64,000 nucleotides of DNA from the NCBI RefSeq assembly GCF_003627075.1, contig NZ_CP032630.1:1240001-1304000 (forward strand), given 5' to 3'. Position numbers and translations under genes: made by a program. This DNA is from Protaetiibacter intestinalis. GTDB lineage: Bacteria; Actinomycetota; Actinomycetes; Actinomycetales; Microbacteriaceae. Position 1 is the first letter of the stretch; each line of letters opens with the position of its first letter. Positions 1 to 8,138 of this stretch are shown one piece after another. Under the pieces are notes generated by a model. The model saw nothing but the letters and a program-made list of their open reading frames with translations, was not told the origin of the DNA and made no database searches.

Positions 1-969
1 CGGCTCGGGGAACACGCTCGGCTCCACCCGCATCGGCACCTCGAGCTCCGGATCCTCGAAGCCGAAGGCGCGGGCCTGCTCGTCGATCGCGTCGTAGCCG
101 AGCTCCTCGCCGAGCTCGGCGAACGGGATGTTGCAGGACAGCCGGAAGGCCGTGGCGATCGTGACCGTCTCGCCGCCGCCGCAGGTGGCGCTGTTCTGGT
201 TGGTGATCGTGGTGCTCGTGCCCGGCAGCACAAGGCTCGTCGGGTTGGGCAGGGTGCTGTCGCCCGTGTAGTCGCCCGTCATGAGGGCGGTCGCGGTCAT
301 GACGACCTTGAAGGTGGAGCCGGGCGGGTTGAGGTCGCCCTGGATGGTGCGGTTGATGAGCGGATCGCGCTCGTCGGCGAGCAGCTGCTCGTAGTTCTGC
401 AGCACGACCGACTGGTCGTGCCCGGCGAGCAGGTTCGGGTCGAACGAGGGCTTCGACACCATCGCGAGGATGCGTCCGGTCGACGGCTCGATCGCGACGA
501 TCGCCCCCTGGTAATCGCCGAGCGCATCCCACGCCGCCTGCTGGATGACGGGGTCGACCGTGACCTGCACGGTCGCGCCCTTCGGGTTCTGCCCCGTGAG
601 GATCGAGTTCAGGCGGTCGAGGAACTGCTGGTTGGCGCGGCCGCTGAGGTACTCGTTGAGGCTGCCCTCGATGCCGGTGTTCTCGCCGTTGAGGGTGAAG
701 TAGCCGGTGACGGGGGCGTACAGCTCGCCCTGCGGGTACACGCGCTGGTACTTGTAGGCGTCATCCGACTTCACGGACTGGGCGATGGTCGTGTCGCCCG
801 CGATGATCTGCCCGCGCTCGGCCGAGAAGCTCGCGTAGAGCGTGCGGACGTTGCGCGAGTCGGCCTGCAGGTTCTCCTGCTCGACCACCTGGATGACGGT
901 CGACGAGGTGAACAGCGCCACGAACATGGCGAGCACGAGCAGGCTGATCCGGCGCAGCTCCTTGTTCAT
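1..969 (-). CDS. pbpA: Penicillin-binding protein 2-type transpeptidase PbpA (C-terminus beyond window)
   Basis: Class B peptidoglycan transpeptidase that cross-links septal or polar wall. The frame is open from an ATG at 969 to the window edge (323 residues, no stop). It begins with a short cytoplasmic tail and one membrane segment (about residues 8-26). The catalytic SxxK is seen as PGSTFK with Ser218, preceded by the family text GAIVAIEPSTGRILAMVSKPSFDPN. The ATG overlaps the rodA stop (ATGA), so the two are probably translationally coupled, as is usual for a SEDS polymerase and its partner PBP. In related actinobacteria pknA and pknB follow; that part lies outside this window. Function is secure, the end is missing. 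Confidence 0.93.
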   Translation of the reverse strand, partial: MNKELRRISLLVLAMFVALFTSSTVIQVVEQENLQADSRNVRTLYASFSAERGQIIAGDTTIAQSVKSDDAYKYQRVYPQGELYAPVTGYFTLNGENTGIEGSLNEYLSGRANQQFLDRLNSILTGQNPKGATVQVTVDPVIQQAAWDALGDYQGAIVAIEPSTGRILAMVSKPSFDPNLLAGHDQSVVLQNYEQLLADERDPLINRTIQGDLNPPGSTFKVVMTATALMTGDYTGDSTLPNPTSLVLPGTSTTITNQNSATCGGGETVTIATAFRLSCNIPFAELGEELGYDAIDEQARAFGFEDPELEVPMRVEPSVFPEP

Positions 970-2396
970 GCGGCACCCCCCTCGACGACGGCGTGCGGCT
1001 GCTGCCGCACCGAGTCGGAGAGTCGCAACAGCAGGGCGACGATGATCCAGTTGGCGACGAGCGAGGAGCCGCCCGCGGCGAGGAACGGGGTCGTGAGGCC
1101 TGTGAGCGGGATGAGGCGGGTCACGCCGCCGACCACGATGAACACCTGCAGGCCCACCACGAACGACAGGCCCACCGCGAGGAGGCGACCGAAGTCGTCC
1201 TGCCCGGCCACGCCGATCCGGAACCCGCGCGCCACGAACACGAGGTAGAGGGCGAGGATCGCGAACAGGCCGATGAGCCCGAGCTCCTCGCCGAGGCTCG
1301 CGATGATGTAGTCGCTCTCGGCGAGCGGCACGATGTCGGGCCGCCCGCGGCCGAGGCCCGTGCCGACGAGGCCGCCGTCGGCGAGGCCGAAGAGGCCCTG
1401 CACGAGCTGGTAGCTGCCGCCGTCGCGGTCGTAGACCTCGGGGTTGAAGGCGTCGAGCCAGTTGTGGAAGCGGCCCTGCACGTAGGGCAGCAGGCGGCTC
1501 GCCAGCCAGCCGCCCGCCGCGAACAGCGCGAGGCCGATGAGCACCCAGCTCGCCCGCCCCGTCGCGACGTACAGCATCACGAGGAACAGGCCGAAGTAGA
1601 GCAGCGCGGTGCCGAGGTCGCGCTGCAGCACGATGACGCCCATCGACAGCACCCAGACGACGAGGATCGGCCCGAGGTCGCGCGCCCGGGGGAAGCGGAT
1701 GCCGAGGATGCGCCGCCCGACGAACGAGAGCGAATCCCGGGCCGTCACGAGGTAGCCGGCGAAGAACACCGCGAGGGCGATCTTCGCGAGCTCGCCCGGC
1801 TGGAACGAGAACACGCCCACGCGGATCCACACGTCGGCGTTCGCCCCCGTGTCGCCGATGCCCGGCAGCACCGGCAGCAGCAGCAGCACGAGCGCCACGA
1901 ACATCGCGATGTAGCGGTAGCGCTGCAGCACGCGGTGGTTGCGCACGATGAGGAGCCCCGCGATGGCGAGCGCGAGCGCGATCGAGGTCCACGCCACCTG
2001 CCGCACCGCGAACGCGGCCCAGCCGGTGTGACCCTCGGCGATGTCGAGCCGGTGGATCATGGCGATGCCGAGGCCGTTGAGGAACGCGGCGATCGGCACG
2101 ACGAACGGGTCCGCCTCGCGTGCGACGACCCGCTCGACCACGTGCAGCAGCAGCACGAGCGCGGCCGGGATCGCCACGAGCGGCAGCATGTCGGGCTGCA
2201 CCTCGCCGATCGCGCCGAGCTCGACGAGCGCGATCGCGGAGGCGGCGAGCCCGAGCGCGACGACGATGAGCCACAGCTCGAGGTTGCGCAGCCGGGCGCG
2301 TGTGCGCAGCCGGATGCGTATGGTTCCGGTGAAGGTCGACACGCGGCCGCCGGCCGGTGCCGGGCTGCCGATCGCGCTCGTCTCGGGCGCCGACAC
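966..2396 (-). CDS. rodA: SEDS-family peptidoglycan polymerase RodA/FtsW
   Basis: Membrane glycosyltransferase that polymerises lipid II and works with the adjacent PbpA. The 476-residue protein has an N-terminal cytoplasmic tail of about 35 residues and then roughly ten to twelve hydrophobic segments. Family signatures visible are RDLGTALLYFGLF and GLGRGRPDIVPLAESDYI followed by ASLGEELGLIG, the conserved extracellular and membrane loops of the SEDS fold. It starts with GTG one base after the pstP stop and its own stop overlaps the pbpA start, so it is the fourth gene of a tight five-gene run. RodA rather than FtsW is inferred from this operon context. Confidence 0.93.
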   Translation of the reverse strand: MSAPETSAIGSPAPAGGRVSTFTGTIRIRLRTRARLRNLELWLIVVALGLAASAIALVELGAIGEVQPDMLPLVAIPAALVLLLHVVERVVAREADPFVVPIAAFLNGLGIAMIHRLDIAEGHTGWAAFAVRQVAWTSIALALAIAGLLIVRNHRVLQRYRYIAMFVALVLLLLPVLPGIGDTGANADVWIRVGVFSFQPGELAKIALAVFFAGYLVTARDSLSFVGRRILGIRFPRARDLGPILVVWVLSMGVIVLQRDLGTALLYFGLFLVMLYVATGRASWVLIGLALFAAGGWLASRLLPYVQGRFHNWLDAFNPEVYDRDGGSYQLVQGLFGLADGGLVGTGLGRGRPDIVPLAESDYIIASLGEELGLIGLFAILALYLVFVARGFRIGVAGQDDFGRLLAVGLSFVVGLQVFIVVGGVTRLIPLTGLTTPFLAAGGSSLVANWIIVALLLRLSDSVRQQPHAVVEGGAA

Positions 2397-2397
2397 G

Positions 2398-3645
2398 TCA
2401 GTCCCCCGCCGCCGCCGAGAGGCGGTCGACGATCTCGTGGGCGTCGCGCAGGCTGTCGGCGCTGATGGTGTTCTCCACCGCCTCCTGCTGGTACAGCGGG
2501 AGGTCGTCGACCGCGATCGAGGTGGTCTGGTAGACCCGCGAGAGCGAGATCGGTCCGATCGACTGCTGCACGCCCTGGAAGATCGCGACGTTGCCCTCGC
2601 TCACCCCGACGAAGTAGTGCATCTGCGTCCAGCGGTAGCCGAGGTAGCCGGCCAGCACGATCGCGGCCGCCGCGAGGCCCACGCCCACCGCCCACAGCAC
2701 GCGACGCCGGATGGCGCGGCGACGGTCCTCCTCGATGAGCTCGTCGAGGTAGCTCTCGCTCTCGGGCTCGAAGTGCGCGTCGTCGGGGGCGCTCGCCTTG
2801 AGCGGATGCAGCAGCAGGGTGGGCAGGCGGATCGGTCGCCGCGCCACCTCCTCCTGGCCGAAGCTGAGCGGCTGCGCGGCCGAGCCGACGAACACGGGTG
2901 CCGCGCCGGACGCCCCCTCGGAGTCGTCGATGTCGATGAGCAGCACGGTGACGTTGTCGGGGGCGCCGTGGTCGAGGCTCTCCTTGACGAGACGGTCGGC
3001 CGCGCCCTGCGCGGTGCGGATCGTGCCGAGGATCTGCACGATCTTCTCGTCGGAGACGTAGCCCGACAGACCGTCGGAGCACAGCATCCACCGGTCGCCC
3101 GGGCGGATGTCGAGCACGGCCGTGTCGATCTCGGGGGAGGCGTCGACGTCGCCGAGCACCCGCATGAGCACCGCGCGCCGGGGGTGCACGGCGGCCTCCT
3201 CGGGGGTGATGCGACCGGATTCGACGAGGCGCTGCACGAAGGTGTGGTCGGTCGTGATCTGCTCGAGCTCGCCCTCGCGGAAGCGGTAGACGCGCGAGTC
3301 GCCGATGTGGGCGAGGGCGAGGCGGTCGCCCACCCGCACGAGCGCCGACACCGTCGTGCCCATGCCGGTGAGCTCGTTGTGCTCGAAGACCGTCTCGGCG
3401 AGGAGCCCGTTGGCGGCGATGAGCGCCGACTGCAGCGCCTCGACCGCCTCCTCGGGGCTCGCGTAGCCCTGGTCGGCCTCGGCCACCCGCTGCGCGGCGA
3501 TCGCGCTCGCGACGTCGCCGCCCGCGTGCCCGCCCATGCCGTCGGCGACGAGGTAGAGGTGGCGACCCAGGTACCCGGAGTCCTGGTTGCTCGCGCGGAT
3601 CTTCCCGACGTGGGAGACGGCCGCGGTCGTGGGAGTCGTCGCCAC
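2398..3645 (-). CDS. pstP: PP2C-type Ser/Thr protein phosphatase PstP
   Basis: Metal-dependent phosphatase that reverses PknA/PknB phosphorylation of division and wall proteins. The catalytic PP2C domain fills residues 1-235, with metal-binding motifs DGMGGHAGGDVAS, GDSRVYR, CSDGLSGYV and DNVTVLLID. A membrane segment (about residues 312-334, after a run of basic residues RRRAIRRR) leaves an extracytoplasmic tail of about 80 residues, the normal actinobacterial PstP topology. The GTG start lies 4 nt after fhaB. The length (415 residues) is somewhat below the mycobacterial form because the external tail is short. Confidence 0.93.
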   Translation of the reverse strand: MATTPTTAAVSHVGKIRASNQDSGYLGRHLYLVADGMGGHAGGDVASAIAAQRVAEADQGYASPEEAVEALQSALIAANGLLAETVFEHNELTGMGTTVSALVRVGDRLALAHIGDSRVYRFREGELEQITTDHTFVQRLVESGRITPEEAAVHPRRAVLMRVLGDVDASPEIDTAVLDIRPGDRWMLCSDGLSGYVSDEKIVQILGTIRTAQGAADRLVKESLDHGAPDNVTVLLIDIDDSEGASGAAPVFVGSAAQPLSFGQEEVARRPIRLPTLLLHPLKASAPDDAHFEPESESYLDELIEEDRRRAIRRRVLWAVGVGLAAAAIVLAGYLGYRWTQMHYFVGVSEGNVAIFQGVQQSIGPISLSRVYQTTSIAVDDLPLYQQEAVENTISADSLRDAHEIVDRLSAAAGD

Positions 3646-3649
3646 CCGG

Positions 3650-4180
3650 TTACCGCCGCAACTCGAAGCTCGTCGTGCCGATCGTCACCGTCGATCCCGG
3701 CGGCACCGGGGTGGGGAGGGTGACGCGGGTGCCGTCGAGGAAGGTGCCGTTGGTGGAGTCGAGGTCCTGCACGACCCACTCGTCGTTCCACAGCATGAGC
3801 CGGGCGTGGTGGGTGGAGGTGTAGTCGTCGCGGATGACGAGCCCCGACTCGCCCGAGCGGCCGATCGTGAGCTGCTCGGCGGGCAGGTCGATCTCCATGC
3901 CCTCCTTCGGGCCGGAGGTGATGACCAGGCGGCGCGGGGTGCCCGCGCCGGCCTGCGGGGCCGCACGGTGCGGCTCGGGCAGCACGGCGACCGGGGCGGG
4001 CGCGGGCGTCGTCGCGACGGGGCTCGCCGGGAACGCGGGTGCGGCGGCCGGCTCGGGGAGCTTCTTGCGGGCGCGGTCGCCGAACAGGTCGGAGCGCAGC
4101 GCGTAGACCACCATGAACACGAACGCCCACATGAGGATGAGGAACGCGAGCCGCAGCACGAGCAGCGTCAACTCGCTCAT
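3650..4180 (-). CDS. fhaB: FHA-domain membrane protein FhaB (FipA)
   Basis: Phosphothreonine-recognising protein linked to cell division and the PknB pathway. The 176-residue product has one N-terminal membrane helix (LTLLVLRLAFLILMWAFVFMV), a Pro/Ala linker of about 45 residues, and a C-terminal FHA domain with the core motifs IGRSGESGLVI, STHHARL and DLDSTNGTFLDG. The ATG at 4180 overlaps the fhaA stop (ATGA), which decides the start: a longer upstream frame exists but would read through fhaA. Stop TAA at 3650. Confidence 0.92.
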   Translation of the reverse strand: MSELTLLVLRLAFLILMWAFVFMVVYALRSDLFGDRARKKLPEPAAAPAFPASPVATTPAPAPVAVLPEPHRAAPQAGAGTPRRLVITSGPKEGMEIDLPAEQLTIGRSGESGLVIRDDYTSTHHARLMLWNDEWVVQDLDSTNGTFLDGTRVTLPTPVPPGSTVTIGTTSFELRR

Positions 4181-4878
4181 CGCTGCCTCCCCGCCTCGGG
4201 GGATGCGGTCTCGGCCGACTGGGCGAGCACGCGGAAGACGATGCGGGTGCGGCCGATCTCGATGACCGAGTCGGGCTCGAGCACCGCCTTCGTGACGGGC
4301 CGCCCGTTGAGCTTCGAGCCGTTCGTCGAGCCGAGGTCGGAGACCTGGCCGCGGGTGCCGTCCCACAGCACCTCGACGTGCTGCCGGGAGGTGCCGGTGT
4401 CGTCGATCGTGATGTCGGCATCCGACCCGCGCCCGATGACGGTGCGGCCCTTGGCGAGCGGGTAGCGCTTGCCGCCGATGTCGAGCACGGGCGCCCAGAC
4501 GACGGCGCCCTTGACGTTCTCGGAGTCGATGCGCACGATGCCGGCCGAGAGGCTCGGGTCGCGCTCGAGGCGGATGTCGATGCCGCCCGCGAACGCGTAG
4601 CGCTGGGCGGTGGCGTGCTGCTGCACGAGCTGCGTGAACTCGTCGACGAGGGCGGGGCCGAGGCCCGTCATCCGCTCGTAGTCGGAGGGCGAGAGCCGCA
4701 CCGCGAACCGGTTGGGCACCAGGATGCGGTCGCGCGAGACGACGGCCGCCTTCGTGTCGAGCTCGCGGCGGAGCGCCGCGGTCACCTCGAGGGGTTGCAG
4801 ACCGCTCTTGAAGGTCTTGGCGAACGCACCGTTGACGACGCGCTCCAAGCCCTTCTCGAACTCGTCGAGAATCCCCAA
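4177..4878 (-). CDS. fhaA: DUF3662 and FHA domain protein FhaA
   Basis: Cytoplasmic regulator of peptidoglycan synthesis that in mycobacteria binds phosphorylated MviN (family knowledge). Residues 1-115 form the DUF3662 domain (GILDEFEKGLERVVNGAFAK is the diagnostic N-terminus) and residues about 135-225 the FHA domain (IGRGSDADITI, SRQHVEV, LGSTNGSKLNG). The start is TTG at 4878, chosen because GAGAGGAGA stands just upstream and because the family begins exactly there; the frame continues upstream but that stretch has no family match. At 233 residues it is typical. It is the first gene of the fhaA-fhaB-pstP-rodA-pbpA run. Confidence 0.92.
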   Translation of the reverse strand: MGILDEFEKGLERVVNGAFAKTFKSGLQPLEVTAALRRELDTKAAVVSRDRILVPNRFAVRLSPSDYERMTGLGPALVDEFTQLVQQHATAQRYAFAGGIDIRLERDPSLSAGIVRIDSENVKGAVVWAPVLDIGGKRYPLAKGRTVIGRGSDADITIDDTGTSRQHVEVLWDGTRGQVSDLGSTNGSKLNGRPVTKAVLEPDSVIEIGRTRIVFRVLAQSAETASPEAGRQR

Positions 4879-5102
4879 GGGTCTCCTCTCGGCAGGCGCG
4901 GCCAGTCCGCCCGGCGCACTCGAACAGTCCGATGGTAGTCGGCTCCTCGCCGCACGGCCTCCGCCGCACGGCTGCGCCGTGTCGCCCGAGCGGCGGATTC
5001 GGGGGTGCGGACAAGTCGGTGCGTCCCCCGGTTCCGCCGCCGATCGGCCTCCCGGGCGGCGCATGATAGTCTCGCTAGGCTGTTCCGCTTCGGCGGTTCC
5101 AC

Positions 5103-5188
5103 GCGCGAGTGGTGAAATGGCAGACACGCTGGCTTCAGGTGCCAGTGCTCGCAAGGGCGTGCGGGTTCAAGTCCCGCCTCGCGCACCA
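5103..5188 (+). tRNA. tRNA-Leu (anticodon CAG)
   Basis: An 86-nt cloverleaf with long variable arm. The acceptor stem is GCGCGAG (5103-5109) with CTCGCGC (5178-5184), discriminator A5185 and encoded CCA at 5186-5188. The anticodon stem CTGGC/GCCAG (5129-5133, 5141-5145) encloses TTCAGGT, giving anticodon CAG at 5136-5138. The T arm GCGGG-TTCAAGT-CCCGC is intact. It is divergent from fhaA, with 224 bp between them; that gap carries two copies of GCCGCACGGC near 4950-4975 and probably the tRNA promoter, but I cannot assign its boxes firmly. Confidence 0.96.
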
Positions 5189-5192
5189 CCCC

Positions 5193-5227
5193 AGGGGCGG
5201 TCATCTTCGGATGCCGCCCCTGTCTCT
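5193..5227 (+). terminator. Intrinsic terminator after tRNA-Leu
   Basis: AGGGGCGG (5193-5200) pairs with CCGCCCCT (5214-5221). A second stem CATC/GATG closes a TTCG tetraloop inside it, and a short T-rich tract (GTCTCTTT) follows. This is a stable hairpin of 8 + 4 bp. It can also serve the convergent rimK gene that ends at 5233. Confidence 0.85.
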
Positions 5228-5232
5228 TTCCC

Positions 5233-6426
5233 CTACTCCTCCGTGGGGATCGGCTCGGCGGGGAGCTTGCGCACCTTGGCGCGGCGACGGCGGCGCTCGG
5301 GGATCATGCCGCGCATCTCCTCGAGCTTGCCGAAGCACAGCAGCCGGTCGCCCGCCTCGAGCAGCTGCCCCTTGCGGGGGTTCGGGATGACGCTCGCGCC
5401 GCGGTGCAGGGTGAGCACCGTGATGTCGCGCTCCCAGAGGCCGGATTCGCCGAGCGTCTTGCCGACGAGCTCGGCGTTGGTGTGCACGAGCAGCTCGGCC
5501 ACGCCGTAGCCGGTCGACACCGAGAGGCGCTGGCGCACGTCGATCTCGGGGAAGGCGACCTGGCCGGCGATGTAGTCGATGATGGCGCCCGCCACATCCA
5601 GCTGCGTCGCCTCCTCGATGCCCTGCAGGCCGGGCGAGGAGTTCACCTCCATGACGAGCGGGCCGTCCGCCCCCTCGAGCATGTCGACGCCCGCCACCCG
5701 GAGGCCCATGATCTGCGCCGAGCGCACGGCGACCTGCGCGTACTCGGGCGAGAGGTCGACCTTCTCGACCGTGCCGCCGCGGTGCACGTTCGAGCGGAAC
5801 TCGTCGCCCTGGGCGGTGCGCCGCATCGCCGCGACGACCCGGTCGCCGACGACGAGCGCGCGGATGTCGCGGCCCTTGCTCTCCTGCACGAAGTGCTGGA
5901 TGAGCACGTTCTGGTTCGTCGACTGCAACGTCTCGATGATCGCCTCGGCGACCTTCACGCCGGGGGCGAGGATGACGCCGATGCCCTGGGTGCCCTCGAG
6001 CAGCTTGATGACGACGGGCGCACCCCCGACGCGTTCGATCGCGGGGCGCACGTCCGCGCGGTTGCGCACGAACGTCGTCGCCGGCATCCCGATGTTGTGC
6101 CGCGACAGGATCTGGGTGGCCCGCAGCTTGTCGCGCGCGTTCGAGATGCCGTTGGCGGTGTTCGGCGTGTAGACGTCCATCTGCTCGAACTGGCGCACCA
6201 CGGCGGTGCCGAAGTAGGTGATGGAGGCGCCGATGCGCGGCAGGATCGCGTCGTAGTCGGAGAGCGGCTTGCCGCGGTACTGCAGGTCGGGCTCGTCGCC
6301 CGTGAGGTCGATCCCGAAGCGCAGGGTGTTGAGCACCCGCACCTCGTGCCCGCGCTGCTGCGCCGCGGCGCGGAGGCGCTGCGTCGAGTAGGCGCGGGGC
6401 GCGCGCGAGAGGATCGCGAGTTTCAT
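5233..6426 (-). CDS. rimK: RimK-family ATP-grasp glutamate ligase fused to a TrkA-C domain
   Basis: ATP-grasp ligase expected to add glutamate to a protein C-terminus (ribosomal S6 for E. coli RimK) or to a related acceptor. Residues 1-285 are RimK-like, with MKLAILSRAPRAYSTQRL, the nucleotide-binding GTQGIGVIL and the Mg-binding MEVNSSPGLQGIEEAT. The last ~110 residues (VAELLVHTNAELVGKTLGES ... LLEAGDRLLCFG) look like a TrkA-C/RCK-C ligand-binding domain, which E. coli RimK lacks. The ATG at 6426 matches the family N-terminus; an upstream ATG at 6474 would add 16 residues without homology. It is divergent from the peptidase gene at 6453. Confidence 0.88.
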   Translation of the reverse strand: MKLAILSRAPRAYSTQRLRAAAQQRGHEVRVLNTLRFGIDLTGDEPDLQYRGKPLSDYDAILPRIGASITYFGTAVVRQFEQMDVYTPNTANGISNARDKLRATQILSRHNIGMPATTFVRNRADVRPAIERVGGAPVVIKLLEGTQGIGVILAPGVKVAEAIIETLQSTNQNVLIQHFVQESKGRDIRALVVGDRVVAAMRRTAQGDEFRSNVHRGGTVEKVDLSPEYAQVAVRSAQIMGLRVAGVDMLEGADGPLVMEVNSSPGLQGIEEATQLDVAGAIIDYIAGQVAFPEIDVRQRLSVSTGYGVAELLVHTNAELVGKTLGESGLWERDITVLTLHRGASVIPNPRKGQLLEAGDRLLCFGKLEEMRGMIPERRRRRAKVRKLPAEPIPTEE

Positions 6427-6452
6427 GGGTGGGCCCCTGCCAGAATGTTGCG

Positions 6453-6932
6453 GTGAGCGAGCGAACCCATTCAAACACCCTCGCGGGCTGGCGCGAGTGG
6501 GTGCAGCTGCCGGATGTGGGCGTGCCGTGGATCAAGGCGAAGCTCGACACCGGCGCGCAGACCTCGTCCATCCACGCCTACGAGGTGGAGGCCTTCGATC
6601 GCGACGGCGAGGCGTGGGTGCGGTTCCGCATCCGCCCCTGGCAGAAGTCGGATGCCGACGAGGCCGAGGTGGAGTGCCCGGTGCTCGACGTGCGCCGCGT
6701 GCGCAGCTCCTCCGGGCACGTCGAGGAGCGCTTCGTGGTGTCGCTGCCGCTCGTGCTCGTCGGCCACCGCGTCGATGCGGAGGTGACCCTCAGCAACCGC
6801 GACGCGATGGGCTTCCGGATGCTCATCGGGCGCGAGGCGCTCAGCCGCGGCTACGTCGTCGACTCGGCCCGCTCGTTCCTCGGCGACCGGGCCCCGCGGC
6901 CCATGCGCCGCCGCAACCGCGGCGCGGCGTAG
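6453..6932 (+). CDS. RimB-type retropepsin-like aspartic peptidase (ATP-dependent zinc protease family)
   Basis: The 159-residue protein matches the Zn_protease/RimB family: LAGWREWVQLPDVGVPWIKA leads into the active-site motif KLDTGAQTSSIHA, and GRSA-type ends are replaced by NRDAMGFRMLIGREAL. In Pseudomonas, RimB removes the glutamates that RimK adds to RpsF (established for that system). Here the two genes are divergent with 26 bp between starts, so an opposing ligase/peptidase pair is a fair inference. The GTG at 6453 is chosen over the ATG at 6429 because CAGAAT sits exactly 6 nt upstream, the leaderless spacing seen at many genes in this window. Confidence 0.85.
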   Translation: MSERTHSNTLAGWREWVQLPDVGVPWIKAKLDTGAQTSSIHAYEVEAFDRDGEAWVRFRIRPWQKSDADEAEVECPVLDVRRVRSSSGHVEERFVVSLPLVLVGHRVDAEVTLSNRDAMGFRMLIGREALSRGYVVDSARSFLGDRAPRPMRRRNRGAA

Positions 6933-6960
6933 TCCCGCGCGCCATAGGACGGCATCCGCT

Positions 6961-7037
6961 CTGTGCCATGCGCACAGTGCGGACCCCGACCCCGGTGTAA
7001 GCGCACCTGGCCCGCGGGCGTGCCGCGCTCCTAGCGT
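6961..7037 (+). promoter_or_regulatory. Promoter and putative operators of the DUF917-hydantoinase operon
   Basis: A -10 box TAGCGT (7032-7037) lies 6 nt before the ATG at 7044, so the mRNA is probably leaderless. CCGGTGTAAGCGCACCTGG (6992-7010, containing GGTG-N6-CACC) ends 21 nt upstream of the -10, the same position as the element shared by other catabolic promoters here, though it is one of the weaker matches. A second dyad CTGTGC-N5-GCACAG lies at 6961-6977. No -35 hexamer is evident. Confidence 0.5.
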
Positions 7038-7043
7038 GGGAGC

Positions 7044-8138
7044 ATGCCGCAGACCGCCGCCCCACCCCGCCTCACCGAGGTGACCGCCGACGACATCGAG
7101 GCGCTCGCCGCCGGAACCGCCGTGTTCGGCACCGGCGGCGGCGGATCCGTCTACACCTCGCGCATCGTCGTCGAGCAGGCGCTGCGCGAGCGTGGACCCG
7201 TGCAGCTCGTGACGGTCGACGAGCTCACCGACGACGACACCGTCATCCTCATGTCGGGCATCGGCGCCCCCACCGTCGGCATCGAGATGCTCACCGCCGC
7301 CGAGCAGGTCGAGACGCTGCTGCGGGTCTCGGAGCGCGCGGCGGGCCGCCCCATCACGACCCTCATGGCGGCCGAGATCGGCGGCAGCAACGGCGTCGGC
7401 CCGATCGGCTGGGCGTCGCAGCTGGGCCTCAAGGTGCTCGACGCCGACGGCATGGGTCGCGCCTACCCGGATGCCGCGATGATCTCCATGAACGTCGCCG
7501 GCCTGCCGTGCGACTTCGCGGTGCTCTCGGATGTGATCGGCAACGTCTCCGTGCTCGAGACGGTCGACCTGCACTGGCTCGAGCGCCTCGCCCGCGTCCT
7601 CACGATCGCGAGCGGCTCCATCTGCCTCGGCACCCACTACCCCATGACGCGCGAGACCGCGCGCGGCGCCGTCATCGAGGGCACCGTGAGCGCCGCCATC
7701 CGCGTCGGCCGAGCGCTGCTCGCCGCCGCCGAGCCGGTGTCGGCGATCGCCGAGGCGATGGGGGGCGAGATCCTCCTGACGGGCAAGATCACCGACCTCG
7801 ACCGGCGCACCGAGACGGGTTTCACGCGTGGCAGCGTCACCATCACGGGTCTCGGCGACGACCGCGGCCGGGTGCAGAGCATCGAGCTGCAGAACGAGAA
7901 CCTCGTCGTGGTCGAAGACGGCCGGGTCGTGGTGAGCGTGCCCGACAACGTCACCCTCGTCGACGCCGAGACCGGCCACGCCATCACGACCGAGATGCTG
8001 CGCTTCGGGCAGCGGGTGGCCGTGCTCGCCTGGCCGGCCGACCCGCTGTGGCGCAGTCCGCGCGGCCTCGAGCTCGCCGGTCCGCGCGCCTTCGGCCTCG
8101 ACATCGACTACACCCCCTTCGAGCTGGGAGCACGATGA
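7044..8138 (+). CDS. DUF917 family protein (S-methyl-thiohydantoin desulfurase-like)
   Basis: The 364-residue protein is a full-length DUF917 member: it opens with DIEALAAGTAVFGTGGGGS, has IGGSNGVGPI and the DADGMGRAYPDAAMISM block, and ends with the usual FGLDIDYTPFE. Related proteins handle hydantoin or thiohydantoin rings and nearly always stand next to a HyuA/oxoprolinase-type gene, as here. The stop overlaps the next ATG (ATGA). The exact substrate cannot be read from sequence; ring-opening or ring-binding in a cyclic amide catabolic pathway is inferred. Confidence 0.88.
   Translation: MPQTAAPPRLTEVTADDIEALAAGTAVFGTGGGGSVYTSRIVVEQALRERGPVQLVTVDELTDDDTVILMSGIGAPTVGIEMLTAAEQVETLLRVSERAAGRPITTLMAAEIGGSNGVGPIGWASQLGLKVLDADGMGRAYPDAAMISMNVAGLPCDFAVLSDVIGNVSVLETVDLHWLERLARVLTIASGSICLGTHYPMTRETARGAVIEGTVSAAIRVGRALLAAAEPVSAIAEAMGGEILLTGKITDLDRRTETGFTRGSVTITGLGDDRGRVQSIELQNENLVVVEDGRVVVSVPDNVTLVDAETGHAITTEMLRFGQRVAVLAWPADPLWRSPRGLELAGPRAFGLDIDYTPFELGAR

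Noticed and set aside
4879..5154. Upstream extension of FhaA into the tRNA gene
   Set aside because: The family starts at GILDEFEKG, a ribosome site precedes TTG 4878, and the longer frame would read antisense through tRNA-Leu.
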